Made by a program: the position numbers and the translations under genes
Shown: piece by piece, positions 35,849 through 48,157 of the stretch
Numbering within the stretch: the stretch's first letter is position 1
Layout of the letters: each line of letters opens with the position of its first letter
Assembly: GCF_036785885.1 (NCBI RefSeq)
Contig: NC_092317.1
Coordinates: forward strand, 7,566,501-7,630,500
DNA: 64,000 bases
Source: Coffea arabica
Taxonomy: Eukaryota; Streptophyta; Magnoliopsida; Gentianales; Rubiaceae
Direction of reading: 5' to 3'
The notes under the pieces: model-generated
The model's input: only the letters and a program-made list of their open reading frames with translations
What the model was told of the DNA's origin: nothing
The model's database searches: none

Positions 35849-37298
35849 TGCCATCCATCTACCAATTACGGGCATAGAGTTTTTTAAACTAGTGTCTAAG
35901 TTTCCACATTCTCAAAGTTGACACCAACGTAGATGATCAATGACTGTTTCCCTCAAAACGGCAATTTATATTTATGATGATGATCAATACAGCAGTAGTA
36001 GTTGCACTGAGCAAATGCCCAGAGAAGCTACATAGCCCGTGAACCTTCACAGTGGGATTGAATCCCTCGAGTGAAGCGAGTCAGAGGCGGATAAATCTAG
36101 TATTCAGATACTAAAAGTTCTGGAAAATATTATTATTTTAAATAAAAGATGGACTTGACTAATAATGTACATCTTGTTCAAATATTTTATAAGAAAAATG
36201 TAATATTAAATAATCAGAAATCCAACTCAAAAGTAATTGGCGATTAGAACCTTTTTGATTAATCAATTTTCTATGGATTCCCACTCCTTTCTAGATTTTT
36301 TTTTTTTTACTTTTTGTTGTAGGCCGTAAAAGTTTGCACTATATGCTGCCGACAAGCAAATATAGCATTCCTTCTATTTTTGTTTCTTCATTGGAAAAGA
36401 TTTATCGATTTCATGGCATATGAACTTTCATGAGAAAACTACACAATAAAAATGTAACATTCCATAACTTCTTGTTTTTGGGTATTTAAATTATTCCACA
36501 ATTCATAGCATCTCTGAATTTTCATTTCTGTAAATGTACATAAATTTGTATAGCTAGCAGTGTAAAATGACAAGGTGGATTTTGACGTGAAACGCTACTT
36601 AATTATGATTTAAATGTTGAATAAATCCCAGGTTAATTCTTAATCACAACCGATTAAGAATGTCACTAAGAAAGTCATTATTGCTTCTGTGACAAACCAA
36701 ATAGTCAGAGAGTTTTGCACCATTGTGATTAATCCTCTGGACCATTTGTAGGGAGACACATATGGGGTGGTTATGAGTCCTGTCAAAATCATGGGTTTAT
36801 AGTTTCAAAGTATCTTAGATTAATTAAGGTGTATTCTTAGCTTCATAATTATGGAATTCACATAATGGTGAGGTAAAATCAATATGCTGATTTCTAGAAG
36901 AGTCCATCAGCCGATTTTTCTTGAAAGTTGACTATGTTGATATTCCTCAAAAGTCATTTCCCAATTTTCCACCATACATCTATTTTTGGATGAATATGCT
37001 CTTAACTTTCTTCATACTTTCTATTCCACAAGATATGCAAACTTGATAACACTAGACAATAATGTCTTGCTTGGATCTCGTTTAAAAGAAGATTTGATTT
37101 AATGTCTTCAAACTTCAAACCATTTCTGTACCTCTACTAAAACCCTTGCTTATAATTAATGAAATGTCTTTCTTGTAAAGATCTGCATGCATCTGCATGA
37201 CAATTGACAACTAGGCTTAGAGAACGAGGAGAAAAAAGCAGTAGTTTTATCCCTTTTCAGCTTTAAGTAAATTATTAGTAGGTTAGGATTATTGCCAT

Positions 37299-37330
<32 letters not shown>
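37299..37330. repeat. (TA)n(CA)n microsatellite
   Basis: An alternating TA run of about 22 bases is followed by a CA run of about 10 bases. It is a simple compound microsatellite in intergenic DNA. Confidence 0.9.
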
Positions 37331-38405
37331 TCATACATCTTGATTTCCATTAAAAACCTCCAACTGGAAGCTCCCAATCATGATGGAGCAAAGGCTGCCA
37401 TTATTCCAGACTGTCATGAAATTCTTGAATTATATCTTTTGATCATATCACTTGCAACTTTAAGCATGAAAATTTTCTCAGTCACCTCCAAGTTTCTCTT
37501 TTTTCCCTCTGGTAAACACCTTTAAATTTCTCTAGTCCAAGGGAAATGAGACTATTTTTTCCCTCCCCCCCTCCCTTTCACAAGTATTAAAAACAAAAAA
37601 AAACCCTAAAGCATAGGATAAAAGGAAATTAATTAAGGAAAGAATTAGAGGAAAAAAAATAAGGTGAGGAGTGAGTTTTTATGCGTGCTTAAACAGCCAA
37701 AAGGAATGCATTTCGTAGTTGCATTGTAAGTTTTCCATTAGGTGATCACTTCTTTAACTGTACGATATTTGTTTTTTAGTCTCTGTTCCAAAAAAAAAAA
37801 AAAAAAAACATTAAGAATATTATATATGTAGCCAAATATGCTTCTCATCATCCATATAAATACATGAGAAGAGGAGCAACAAAAAGTGCTGTAGTTTCCA
37901 ATGCTAAGCCGTAATTAGTTCTCCAGAAGGAACCAGCGATTATTATTTATTAGAAAAGAGCCAAGGCAGAAACCCTTTCCTGATGCTAAACCAAGAAAAA
38001 TTATCTTCCCAAAAGTTGAAAACCACAAAAACTCTGCATGCATGAATCAAGCATAACATTCTTGTTGCGCATTTCTTCGTGTTCATGAAATGAAATATTC
38101 ATGGATAATATAGTCATGAAATAAAAGGTAACCTTTTCAGCTACACTTTCAGTACATTGCTGCAGATTGAAGTCACGATTTAACACTATGATCATTTTAA
38201 CAACATTTAATTCTTCTATCAGTTGCATTCTTTCTCTCAACTAAACTGGAACACGTACATAATTAACTAGTACAACTCATTATCTACAACTTGTGCATGC
38301 AGATAATCTTGTTCGGGCAATGCATATATCAGGGAATTAATCGGGATGCAGGAAATATGTTTGGTTAGAACCTAGAATTTGGAAATGTAAGTGTTCTCAT
38401 TATCA

Positions 38406-40157
38406 TCAGTAATAAACCTTTTCAGAGTGGTTATAATTGCATCCCTCTGATCTAATTTCAGAGTACTGATCTCCTCCAGCTGAAAAGAAATCAATGAACG
38501 GCACACCAGTCTTTGTCTGATGATCATGCTCCAGTATTGATTCTTGTTCCACTTCCTCGTCTTCTTTTCTTGCAACATTGTCTATCACTTCACTTCTGTT
38601 AGAGTCAGCATTCACTTGAAGAAAATCATAAAACTCCACTGGTTCATTTTTATCTGCAATTGAATTTATAAAATCACCAAATAATGATCGAGTCTATTCA
38701 CGGAAAAAAAGTCCTATAATGGAAAAGGATTTACAACTTGAATACCTTTATCACGGCTCATATTCATATCATGAATATGTTTTTGAGACAATAGCTCCTT
38801 TAGATATGGAGAACAAGTGCTAAATGTTAGAGGGTACTGATGAAGCCTTTGAGAGTAATTATTCTCAAAGAGTATTGGACTGAAGCTACATTTGATCTGA
38901 TTACTACTTGCTTGCATGTCTTGCTTTGGCGACTCAGATTTCTGCTGATCAGTTCTTGATGCTTGAGCAGCTCTTTTTGCATACATTTTTGACCTCTCTC
39001 TGCATCTCCGAGCCATGATAACATGCCAATGATTCTTCACTGCATTATCAGTTCTACCAGGGAAAAGTCTAGCAATTATTGCCCATCGATTCCCATGTAT
39101 ACGATGAGATGCGAGGAGGAGTTCTTCTTCCTCTTCTGTGAAGGGGCTTCGATTGATTCTTGGATCTAACTGATTAAACCATCTCAACCTACAACTCTTC
39201 CCTGATCAAGAAATACACCTCGTAAGTTTTTTTTTTTTTTTTTTCAAATAAATTCTAACTTTTATTAGAACCAAAAGAGGTTACATGACAGAAAGACCTC
39301 GTAAGTTGATGATTGGTTTAATGTAATATTGAATAAGTGACGTATTTATCATTTAGAAAATAGATCCACTACACAAATTATAGTTGATGTTACATTACAC
39401 CCTTGTAAACATGACATGCATAATATTTTATTTTATTTTTTTAGGTCTTAGAAAATAATTCCACTACACAAATAACATGTATCCTTAGAAATAAATACAC
39501 TTAGCAAATTAATAGTTGGTTTTAGACACTTGCAAACCATGACAAGCACAATTGAACAACTTTCTTTTTTTTTTTTCTTGGGTTTTGCTAATTCAATATA
39601 GCAAATAGAGATATCTTGAGGCCGAATATATTGCATGGGGTTGAGATGAACATTCACCAGATCAAAGGTGAAATGTAACATTCAATGTATAGTACTCCTA
39701 CAATTAGTAGATGAATTTACAATCCAATAATACATTACGTGCTTAAAGATTGATTCTTTGTCAAGAACTTTTTCCTCTCTCTCTTTTGTTCTTTTCCACT
39801 TAGCCCAACATATTACTGTTACACTTTCTTCATGAATGTCAAAACCCTAATCACTGTTCATGAGATGAAGCCTACCAGCAGTGTTCAACTCTACTTTTTC
39901 ATTTCCTTCTTTACTTTTTTTTCGTTAACTGCCCTAAATTTTGCATCCATTTTTGGGAGGTTGGGGGATGTCAGGGGTGTAAGATGGTACAAGTGAATTA
40001 ATAGAAGAAAAATAATTTGACTTGCTACAAAATGATTCTCACCTGATCTTCCTTGTAGCTTTTCAGCTATGGCGTTCCAATTATGAGGTCCATATTTTTC
40101 CACCAACTCTCGTAGCTTCTCATCCTCAGCAGGCCTCCAATGGCCCCTGCTACACAT
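38406..40157 (-). CDS. R2R3-MYB transcription factor, subgroup-21-like
   Basis: Three exons on the minus strand, 40157-40043, 39201-38746 and 38653-38406, join in frame to 272 residues. The R2 repeat (about residues 4-53) has Trp7, Trp27 and Trp46; the R3 repeat (about 57-104) has Phe59, Trp78 and Trp97. [40 protein letters not shown] and [20 protein letters not shown] are the signature of the group that includes Arabidopsis MYB52/54/56/69/105/110/117. The intron positions inside R2 and after R3 fit R2R3 genes. Members control secondary walls, organ boundaries and meristem activity; which role applies cannot be read here. The C-terminus is acidic ([14 protein letters not shown]), which could activate transcription. 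The start is uncertain: relatives often carry extra residues before CSRGHW, and a splice acceptor-like CCAG precedes this ATG. Confidence 0.9.
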
Positions 40158-40180
40158 CTGGTTATCTGTTTATCACCAGT

Positions 40181-40213
40181 ATGTATATGTGTGTGTATAT
40201 ATATATATATATA
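40181..40213. repeat. (TG)n(TA)n microsatellite just upstream of the MYB start
   Basis: An ATGTATATGTGTGTGTATATA-type tract ends 24 bases before the MYB ATG (on the minus strand). If the ATG at 40157 is the true start, this tract occupies the leader or TATA position. Its length is likely variable between individuals. Confidence 0.85.
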
Positions 40214-43200
40214 AGCCGCCAATTTTTATCCAGAAAGCACAGCAAGATAACCACCCATCCAGCTTTTATCAAGGTCTTTCCAAAATCCTTGTTTCTTCTA
40301 GCTATCTTTCTTGCTCTTTTTGATGTTGATGAACTAATATTGAAGTTAACAACTCCCCACCTCACCACCCCAAAAAACCGAAACTAACATACAACAAAAA
40401 CAAATCACACAACACAAAGAGAACAATCGGATGATAACACGGTGATCAAGGGATAAAGCCTAAAGGATGCTCTTGAACAAATTTATGAGAGTTTGTTTCT
40501 TTTTCCCCTACCAAAAAAAAAAAAAAGGGATTTTAAGAAGAGAGGAAATAGTGTAAGGGGAAAAAAAGCCGATCCCAACAGAAGAATATAAATAAGGGGA
40601 AGATGAGAAGTGTTTTCCGTTAGAGAGTGGGAAGGTTTGGACAGACCTTCACCAGCGATTGATGCAACGTCTAGGCTAACTAATTAAAACTCACCCTTGA
40701 ACTATAACTATATTCATATTCCTCTATATATGCCTCTCACCTTCTAAAACTGTAGTAGTCGTAGTATATATGGGGAGAGAAAATGAAAGATACATATGAG
40801 AGGGTTGCTTGGTGGGGTGATTTTGGTTCTTCTTTCAACGTCCTTCCAAAATTCTAACCTACAACTTCTACTTGTAACCCACCTAGCAGGAGAGAATTTT
40901 CTTTTCTTTCTAACCGTACATGCAACGTTATACTAACTTGTCTATTATATTATATTACCCCAACACCCCCCCCCCCCCCCCCCACAAAAAAAAAAAAAGG
41001 GAAAAAGGGTTAAAATTTTACATGCAACATCTGTATACTGTACAAAGAATTTCCTTCTTTCTTGTTCTAAGTTCTAACAACTTAAATGCCTACCAGGTTA
41101 ATTTATGTATGGTTCAATGGCTGTTGACCACATTTGGGAAAATTTCCAACCTAAACCGTAAGCCTAACCAAACCTTGAACCCCAAATATGGATTGGAGTT
41201 TGTTAATTTCTTCCTTTGTCACATATATCAGGTGGGACAAAAGTATTTTTTTTTTTGTGCTGGATTAATTTATTATTATTGATGTGTACTTTTATAGTTG
41301 AAGGAAAGGTTGATATGCTAGTTAGACCATTTTGATAGGAATTAATGGTGTTTTAGGTCCTCATCACCTTTCTAGACCTAACTAATTAACAAAATTGGCT
41401 TACAATCTCAGAACTGCACGTGGAAACTAGTAGATTAAGAGATCCTTTAATTATTTCTTTCATCATTTAACAGTACGTTATATTGTTTTCATGATAAGCA
41501 AACATCAAATCTTTCGTTTTTAGGTTTTTTTAGTTGATGTTTGATCGAGCATCATTTACTATTTGATGCATGTCCCAACATGCATTTGTATAAATTGAAG
41601 TCTCCATTATTACACCTTTTTGCTCCCAAGTTGCATGATCCATACAAAACAAAAATTTTTGCTTAGGAACTTGGAAACATAGATCAACAACGTAACTTCT
41701 ACATGGTTGGCTTGTTAACAACCTGGACCAAACTTTGCACCAATTTAGATAATTATTGTGAAAAGGCAACAATAATTACTCAAAGCAAAGAGTAATTAAT
41801 GCCACTTTAATTAAACTACATTAGCTAGCCAGAACTCTCAATTAAAATGTTTCTTGCTGCACAGAGTTTTCTATGGAAAAATCACATGCATCTGCGTTTA
41901 ATTTGCATTAAGTCCAAGATAGACATGTTTAATTAGAACTATATTTCAATATAACCTATTTGTTGTATAAATATTTTGGCTTCCTGCAAAAGTTATACAA
42001 TAGATGCTGAATCATACATATATAGGCAATTTTCTTTTCTCTTTGTTTTCTTGGTAGAACCACTAATAATTGTTCGAGATTGTAAGACTCCTCGTCCATG
42101 TAAAACTTGATAAGTTTGAAGCTTTAGGACAGAAACAAAATAGTTATGTTTATATTTGATTTCTAGTGTCTAGGAGATAATAGCAACAGCATGAAGAAAA
42201 TAGAAAAGAGGATGGTCCACAGTGTGAGATCAATTTGGTAGGACCTGAGGAGATGATTAATATAACAAGATGATATTTCATGAATTAGATGGATGAACTT
42301 TGATGTTCACGGAAATGGATATTTGGGTACACTATTCTCGAAATTGATTTAAAAAATGGGGATGGATCAACAGAGGCAATTTTCAGGGAAATGTCCCAAT
42401 TGGAGTAATGGAAATGCAGTTTTCTATCCAAAAAAAAAAGAAAAAGAAACAAGAAACAAGAAAAAGGCAATTTCACAATGTTACAATTTGATTAATATGT
42501 TTAGAATATTTGAATTACTGGTAGATATACGTATAATATTTAATACTAGACACTGTAACCTTTCAGTTTAATAATGGAGCAAAATAAATGGTTGATTAAG
42601 AACATTCAACACCAAATAATTTGTATGATTGTTGTAATGAACTTTTTCTTCCAAGTGCTCCATCAGAACATTTTAAATTTAGCCAATTCATTTCACAATT
42701 GGGTTACCACAGAAACTGCTCACTATTCCTTTGAGAAACTTCATTTCACAAATATCTTTGTCCTATTAACCTATTTGGAGGGTAACTTTTTCACTTTAAC
42801 TTATTTTTCATTGGAATAGTACATAATTATCTATGATTCTGATATTCCCAACCCCCCCCCCCCCTTCTCTTAAATAAGAAGGAGAGGGGGACAGCAAAAG
42901 GAGAATGAAGATGTTGAGAATCAAATCCCTCATTTAATGACAGGATAGAAAATTGTTAGGTGCTGGACTACATCTATATTTATTATACAAATATTTGTTT
43001 GTTACTTCCCCACTACAAATTTAAACAAGCAAAAAGAGAAAAAGAAAATATACCATTGAATTATTGATTATTTATTTTTTGGATCAAACATAACGAACAT
43101 ATCTTCTGTCATTGACAGTTGACTTGTCATAGACTATACAATGAAGAAATTCAACTGCAATCTAACATCCAAATACTGCATACCTAAGAGAACTCCTGCA

Positions 43201-46054
43201 GACTTTTCCAACATTTAGACAGTAAAAAATAGACTTCTCTGTTGACTGTTGGCCTACCATTTCCCCTAAACTTCCTCAGATAAACTGTTTGCTTGTTTAA
43301 AAAGGGATACCCAAAGCCTTCTTCATTTTTCACCCACCATTTGTACAAACCAGACAACTGCACCTCATGATACTGGTAACTGTCACTACTAACCTTAGCC
43401 ATTTTCTTCAACTAACAAACCTTCTCTCCATTTCTTCCCCCATCCCTCGTTGTTAGTAATTTTGGTCTGACTATTCAACATCTTAAACATAATTAATGGC
43501 ATTTTTTCAGTGAAAACTGACATTAAAAGCCAAATATTCTGTTCTCTTACTTTCATAGAATATATTACAAATGCACGCGAGTTTGTTTTTTTGGCATAGC
43601 AGCCTAAAACCAATGGCTCTTAAGGTATGTAGATCATTCGCAGCATTTCATGTACGCATGCAGTTTTGGATGACTGCTCAACAGCTTTACCTAATTCTCT
43701 TCCGATCATCAGCTAATTTTCCTGTACCAACCAGAAATATTAACTGTTTGATTGCTTCCAAAACACACACACAAACAGAGGAGACGTTAATACGTTATTC
43801 TTTGCCATTGTTTGAATATACATATATATATATATAGGATTTGCGATCAAGGAAAGAATTGAAGTAGAACTAGGAACTTCTTCTGTCATGGAATCGGAAG
43901 TTCATATAACGTGGATCGCTGGTTGCATAGCAACTCCTCACTCTTTCTGCATATTCCAAATTTAGCTGATGGGTTGGATTCCTTCATGGACATGATAAGG
44001 ATTCTCCAACTTAACCACAAAGCCTACTTCTCTGATTTTTATTCCACTACTAATCTTCCTGGTGACAACTGACAACAGGCCAGCTCCTTTAATTAGGCAC
44101 AATACTGGGGTTACGAGCATCTGTAACCTCCTAAGATATGGCAAAAACCTGCTAAACTCCAGGTGATTGAAACCAAGATAGGAAAAGTCATAGTGGTATC
44201 CGAAACACTTGAGATAATTAAATGCCTTGGATAGGGTTAGCTTGGTTCTTCAATAATGTCTAATTAGTTCATTAGATTGGACTTTGGTGGACATAAGCTT
44301 GTTTGATGATTGTTAGAAGTGTTTGTCAGTATATCTGATTTGACTAATGTTTGCCAAAATCTGGTTTTAAGGTTTCTGAGACGAGAAGTCTTCTGAACTT
44401 CTCAACTGCAAAACTGCTGAAAGCTAACAGCCTAACCATCTGAGAATTACGGACTTAGGCTTTCCTAGGATCAACTTAGATGTACACCTAACCTTAATAT
44501 ATACACCAACCTGACCTAATGATACTGCCAATTAGACCAATTCTGCTTTGTTAGAAACTTGTTGGTTTTGGTCAAAATACCATCAATTACAACTGTGTAC
44601 ATTCTAATTTCATGCTCCGTGTCATTTCATTAAATTCTTGCACGATACAAGGATATTCAAAATTGATCTACCGCAAAGAATTGGAGGCTAACAAAACAAG
44701 ACACTAGCATAGAAATACAATGTCCTTGGAGTGTAACTTACTTTTAAGATTGTGGACATTAGGTAGAGGATAAAGATGTTAGCGTCATTATTGACATAAA
44801 TACATTTGTTTACACTTTACATCGATATTTATACAGCCCTTGATGGCATCTAACACCTTTGTCTTATTATATTAGATCATAGATGCCTTTTCCATATGTT
44901 TTATGTAGAAAATGACCCTCCCTTTTTTTTCCTTGTGGATTGGGAGTAGAAGTCGCACATAATAAGCTTTGTTGACTAAACATGGTAGGCAAGATATGCT
45001 TCGTAAAAGCATTCTTGTCAAATTCGAGGTTAAAGAGAAAACCATCACACATATGATGGAGATAATCAAAGTTTCCAAGCACTTAGCAAGATGTCATCTC
45101 ATAAAATTCAAACTAATACTAATGCAAACCTCAAAAGTTGAATGATGAAAAACTTAATTTTGACCAATGGCACAAGTAGTAGTTACAATCAAAATTGATA
45201 GCACTGAGAACAGAGGCACTAAAGTCCATTTCTTTCGGCTCAAGTGTAGATTGATATCAGGGTAACAATTTCACCAAGTCCAAAAGGACTGTTACACATT
45301 GTCGGCATTAGATTTGATTGATTGGGCACAATTCCCTCATAAGTATCACACCTCAGCTAAATGCATATAGGAAACCTAACGATTCTTTAACACTACGCAA
45401 GACTATCGATTGTGACAGTCACCAAAGAAAGTCCACTAACAGAAATAGCTTCTACTTTTCAATCTTGGAATTCCGTGCTAGGGTTTGAAGTGGTCTATTG
45501 CTTGCCACAACTCATGCCATATATCCAGGAAGCTGATTATGATACTTCTGCACACAGTAGAAGAATTGTCCTAAAGTGCAGATAGAATTTAACAAGTTTT
45601 GAGTCCAATGTGCAGTTGAACATAATTTTATGTTTCTTAACAGGATATCGAGTCTGAAAAAGAAACCCTTTGATTTGATCGTGTATGTGAGTTCTTCTTC
45701 TTAATGAGCAGCAACATCTGATTTTACTAAAGTTAAGCGCTTCTTGTTTTCTTAAGGTGAATTTTGTGTTATTGCTGCCCTTGTCCAATAACCCCGGATG
45801 AGGAAATCTAGTGAGGAGTCCCAAAATTTTCAAGCTCAGACTGGTTTTGCATTGGAAAGAGTGTGCCGAACGTCAAAGTGAAGTGCGCAAGTTTCTCTGA
45901 GGCCAAACCAGGTGATGTTGTTTTTCACTCAGCCAATGCTACAATACAAGATAGATTATTTCCTTCAGGATTTTTTCGTTTGGTTTTTCTCCTATGCTCA
46001 TGAAACATTTTGGTCTCAAAGTCTCGACTTAAGGGAAACTGTTTCGATCAAGGA

Positions 46055-46899
46055 CAGTGACGGATGCAGAATTTTTAAGTTAGGGGGACGAACAGTCGAG
46101 CAGGGAATAACCAAAAAAAAAAAAAAACGTAACAAATGAAGCACACTAAAAGTAAATATCCAATTAATTAACTAATTAATAATTTTTTAATAATAAAAGA
46201 CATCATATAAAGCAAAACTTGAAAATAAGACTTGTCTTTAGGAAAATTGAATATTTGAGATGAGTTAGATGTTTTTACTTGTATGGTTCTTTTTTAATTC
46301 GAGTATAGAATGTCACAATTCAGGGGTGCAATAAATGTGAATATATGTATTTATATACTGTAGTAATTTAGGTTGAATCACGTGTCTAAAAGTACCCCTT
46401 AATGGGGCATTCATTAGAAAAATTCATAATATACACTGTCAGTGTATGCACTATTAGGATTGGACGGATGATATATAAACAAATTTTGAATTTCAAAATT
46501 AAATTTTGCACATGTGTCATATATTTAATGGTGATAGTGTATGCACTAACAGTGTATATAAAATTAATCCAAAAAGAAATCCATAAAAAGAGATTAAGAG
46601 TTTGTTTATATTATGAACTTACATAAAGAGAGAAATTAGTGTTTACTTAAGGTTATATTTGAAACTTAACTTATTAAGATTAAAGTTGTAGCAATGGCAA
46701 ATTACAAGCAATTGTAAGTTGCTTTTAACACACGGAAAGTAGAGTTATTGTGGAATACTTATGAATGAGTAATTAAAGAAACTGATCAATGCAGCTAACG
46801 ACCTGGGGGCAAAGTGATAGAGTTCTAATTAAAGTTAAAATTCTATGGGAAGTTTTTGGAAAGTTTTGGGGGGCGGGGCCCCCTCTGTGTCCATCGTTA
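46055..46899. mobile_element. Non-autonomous hAT-like element, 845 bp
   Basis: The ends are CAGTGACGGA at the left and TCCATCGTTA at the right. These are inverted repeats of 10 bp with four transition differences. The flanking 8-base repeats are ATCAAGGA (46047-46054) and ACCAAGGA (46900-46907), matching at 7 of 8. Eight-base duplications and CAGTGACGGA-like ends fit the hAT superfamily. Near the ends are G-rich stretches (TTAGGGGGACG, GGGGGGCGGGGCCCCC) typical of such plant elements. No transposase frame remains. Confidence 0.65.
46430..46558. mobile_element. Tourist-like (PIF/Harbinger) MITE nested in the hAT-like element
   Basis: Terminal inverted repeats of about 27 bp begin TATACACTGTCAGTG at the left. 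At the right they end CACTAACAGTGTATA. The element is flanked by TAA at 46427-46429 and 46559-46561. A three-base TAA/TTA duplication is the mark of this class. Length is 129 bp with no coding content. A related end (TATACACTGTCAGTATAT) is seen alone near 54416. Confidence 0.75.
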
Positions 46900-48157
46900 A
46901 CCAAGGACGCACAGAAGAAGAAGGGTCATCTTTGAAAATTACTTACCACATCGAAATCAAAAGAACTGCAGTTAAGTTAGGTTCTGAAAGCGTGGTTTTT
47001 TTATATGAATCAATGAGAAGACGTGATTGTTTTGATATGAATCAATGTCAAACCTTTTCGTGTAAATACTCGAACCCAACATAATATGATGCTAGTGGAT
47101 TTGTGCCTCGCCTGAGGCGCCAGCATGCTCGGATTTAGACTCAAATATGGAATATTCTTTTTTTTTTTTTTTTGCCGCATCGATAACAATTGTATAACTT
47201 ATTCTAACCTGATTTAAGGGAAGAGGAAATATAATCAACGAAAAACCTGTCAGAAAAAGGCATCCAAAGGTGACAGCCACAATTAAGTGACAAATATAAT
47301 AAGAGGCAAGGTTGAATCCTTACCAACAACTCAAGAGAACATTGGACTCAGATATGGAATATTCACATATATTCATATTCATGCACTATGAATATTTACT
47401 TCATAGTGAGTAATTGACGCGACATTCAATTTATGAACAAATAATTTAACAGTAAAGGTCAATGATAGTTTTTTATATTAAATTTATGAGCAAATAAGTA
47501 ACTAATTGATATTAAGTGTACTTAATGTTAGAAGTCAACACTAACCGCATAAATTTAAAAAGAAATAGATTAAAAGACATAAACAGCACTATAAATTAAT
47601 GCTGACCAGCATCCGCTACATGGAATTGATCATTGACGTGAAATTACGATGCTGCCCACACAATCACGGTGCCAATAAAGGACCAAATTCACTCTGTCGA
47701 TTTCCTCGTTCGCACTTTTATATCCTTACCAGGATATTTGTGGCGCCATTAGAAATCACTCTCTATTTGCTACTTTTCTCTCTTCCCACCTAGCAACCAA
47801 CCCCCTCCACCTGAAGGCCGCGTCCTCGCATAAACAGTCTGTCTAAGATGCCCCTGCTCTCATTCCATTGACCATCTCTCAAAGTCAAACACCTTGCTTT
47901 CCGACATGGAACCGATCCTTTCCTACCCCATTTAGCCCACTTCTCCATCACGAAATATTTGGTTACACCCTGATTTGATTGCAATTAATTGAACTAAAAT
48001 CAAGGGTCATCAATTACAACTTTACATGAAAATTATCCTACAGATTACAACATACAGACCTTGAAAGACTTCTAAAATGAAGCGGATCCTTCACCAAATA
48101 AAAAATCAACAGGATGATGTCTCAACACGCCCTGTTGTTGGCCAAAAAAGTTGACGT

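Larger units (their letters stand above)
35196..38405. other. Intergenic region right of the retrotransposon
   Basis: This AT-rich DNA is without recognisable coding exons. It contains a strong hairpin at 35720-35848, a (TA)n(CA)n microsatellite at 37299-37330, a long A run near 37791-37809 and, at its right end, the MYB 3' UTR. Short frames here show no domain. Confidence 0.6.
40158..48157. other. Long intergenic region between MYB and DPB2 genes
   Basis: This 8-kb stretch holds the MYB promoter side, homopolymer runs (C17-19 near 40966-40983 and C-rich 42851-42864), a hAT-like element with a nested MITE at 46055-46899, and short frames with no domain. The leftmost part (40300-40700) could hide a short upstream MYB exon or leader. 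I found no tRNA-like or rRNA sequence. Confidence 0.55.

Noticed and set aside
40022-40387. 121-codon plus-strand frame antisense to MYB exon 1
   Set aside because: It contains the microsatellite translation and the reverse of a well-supported MYB exon.
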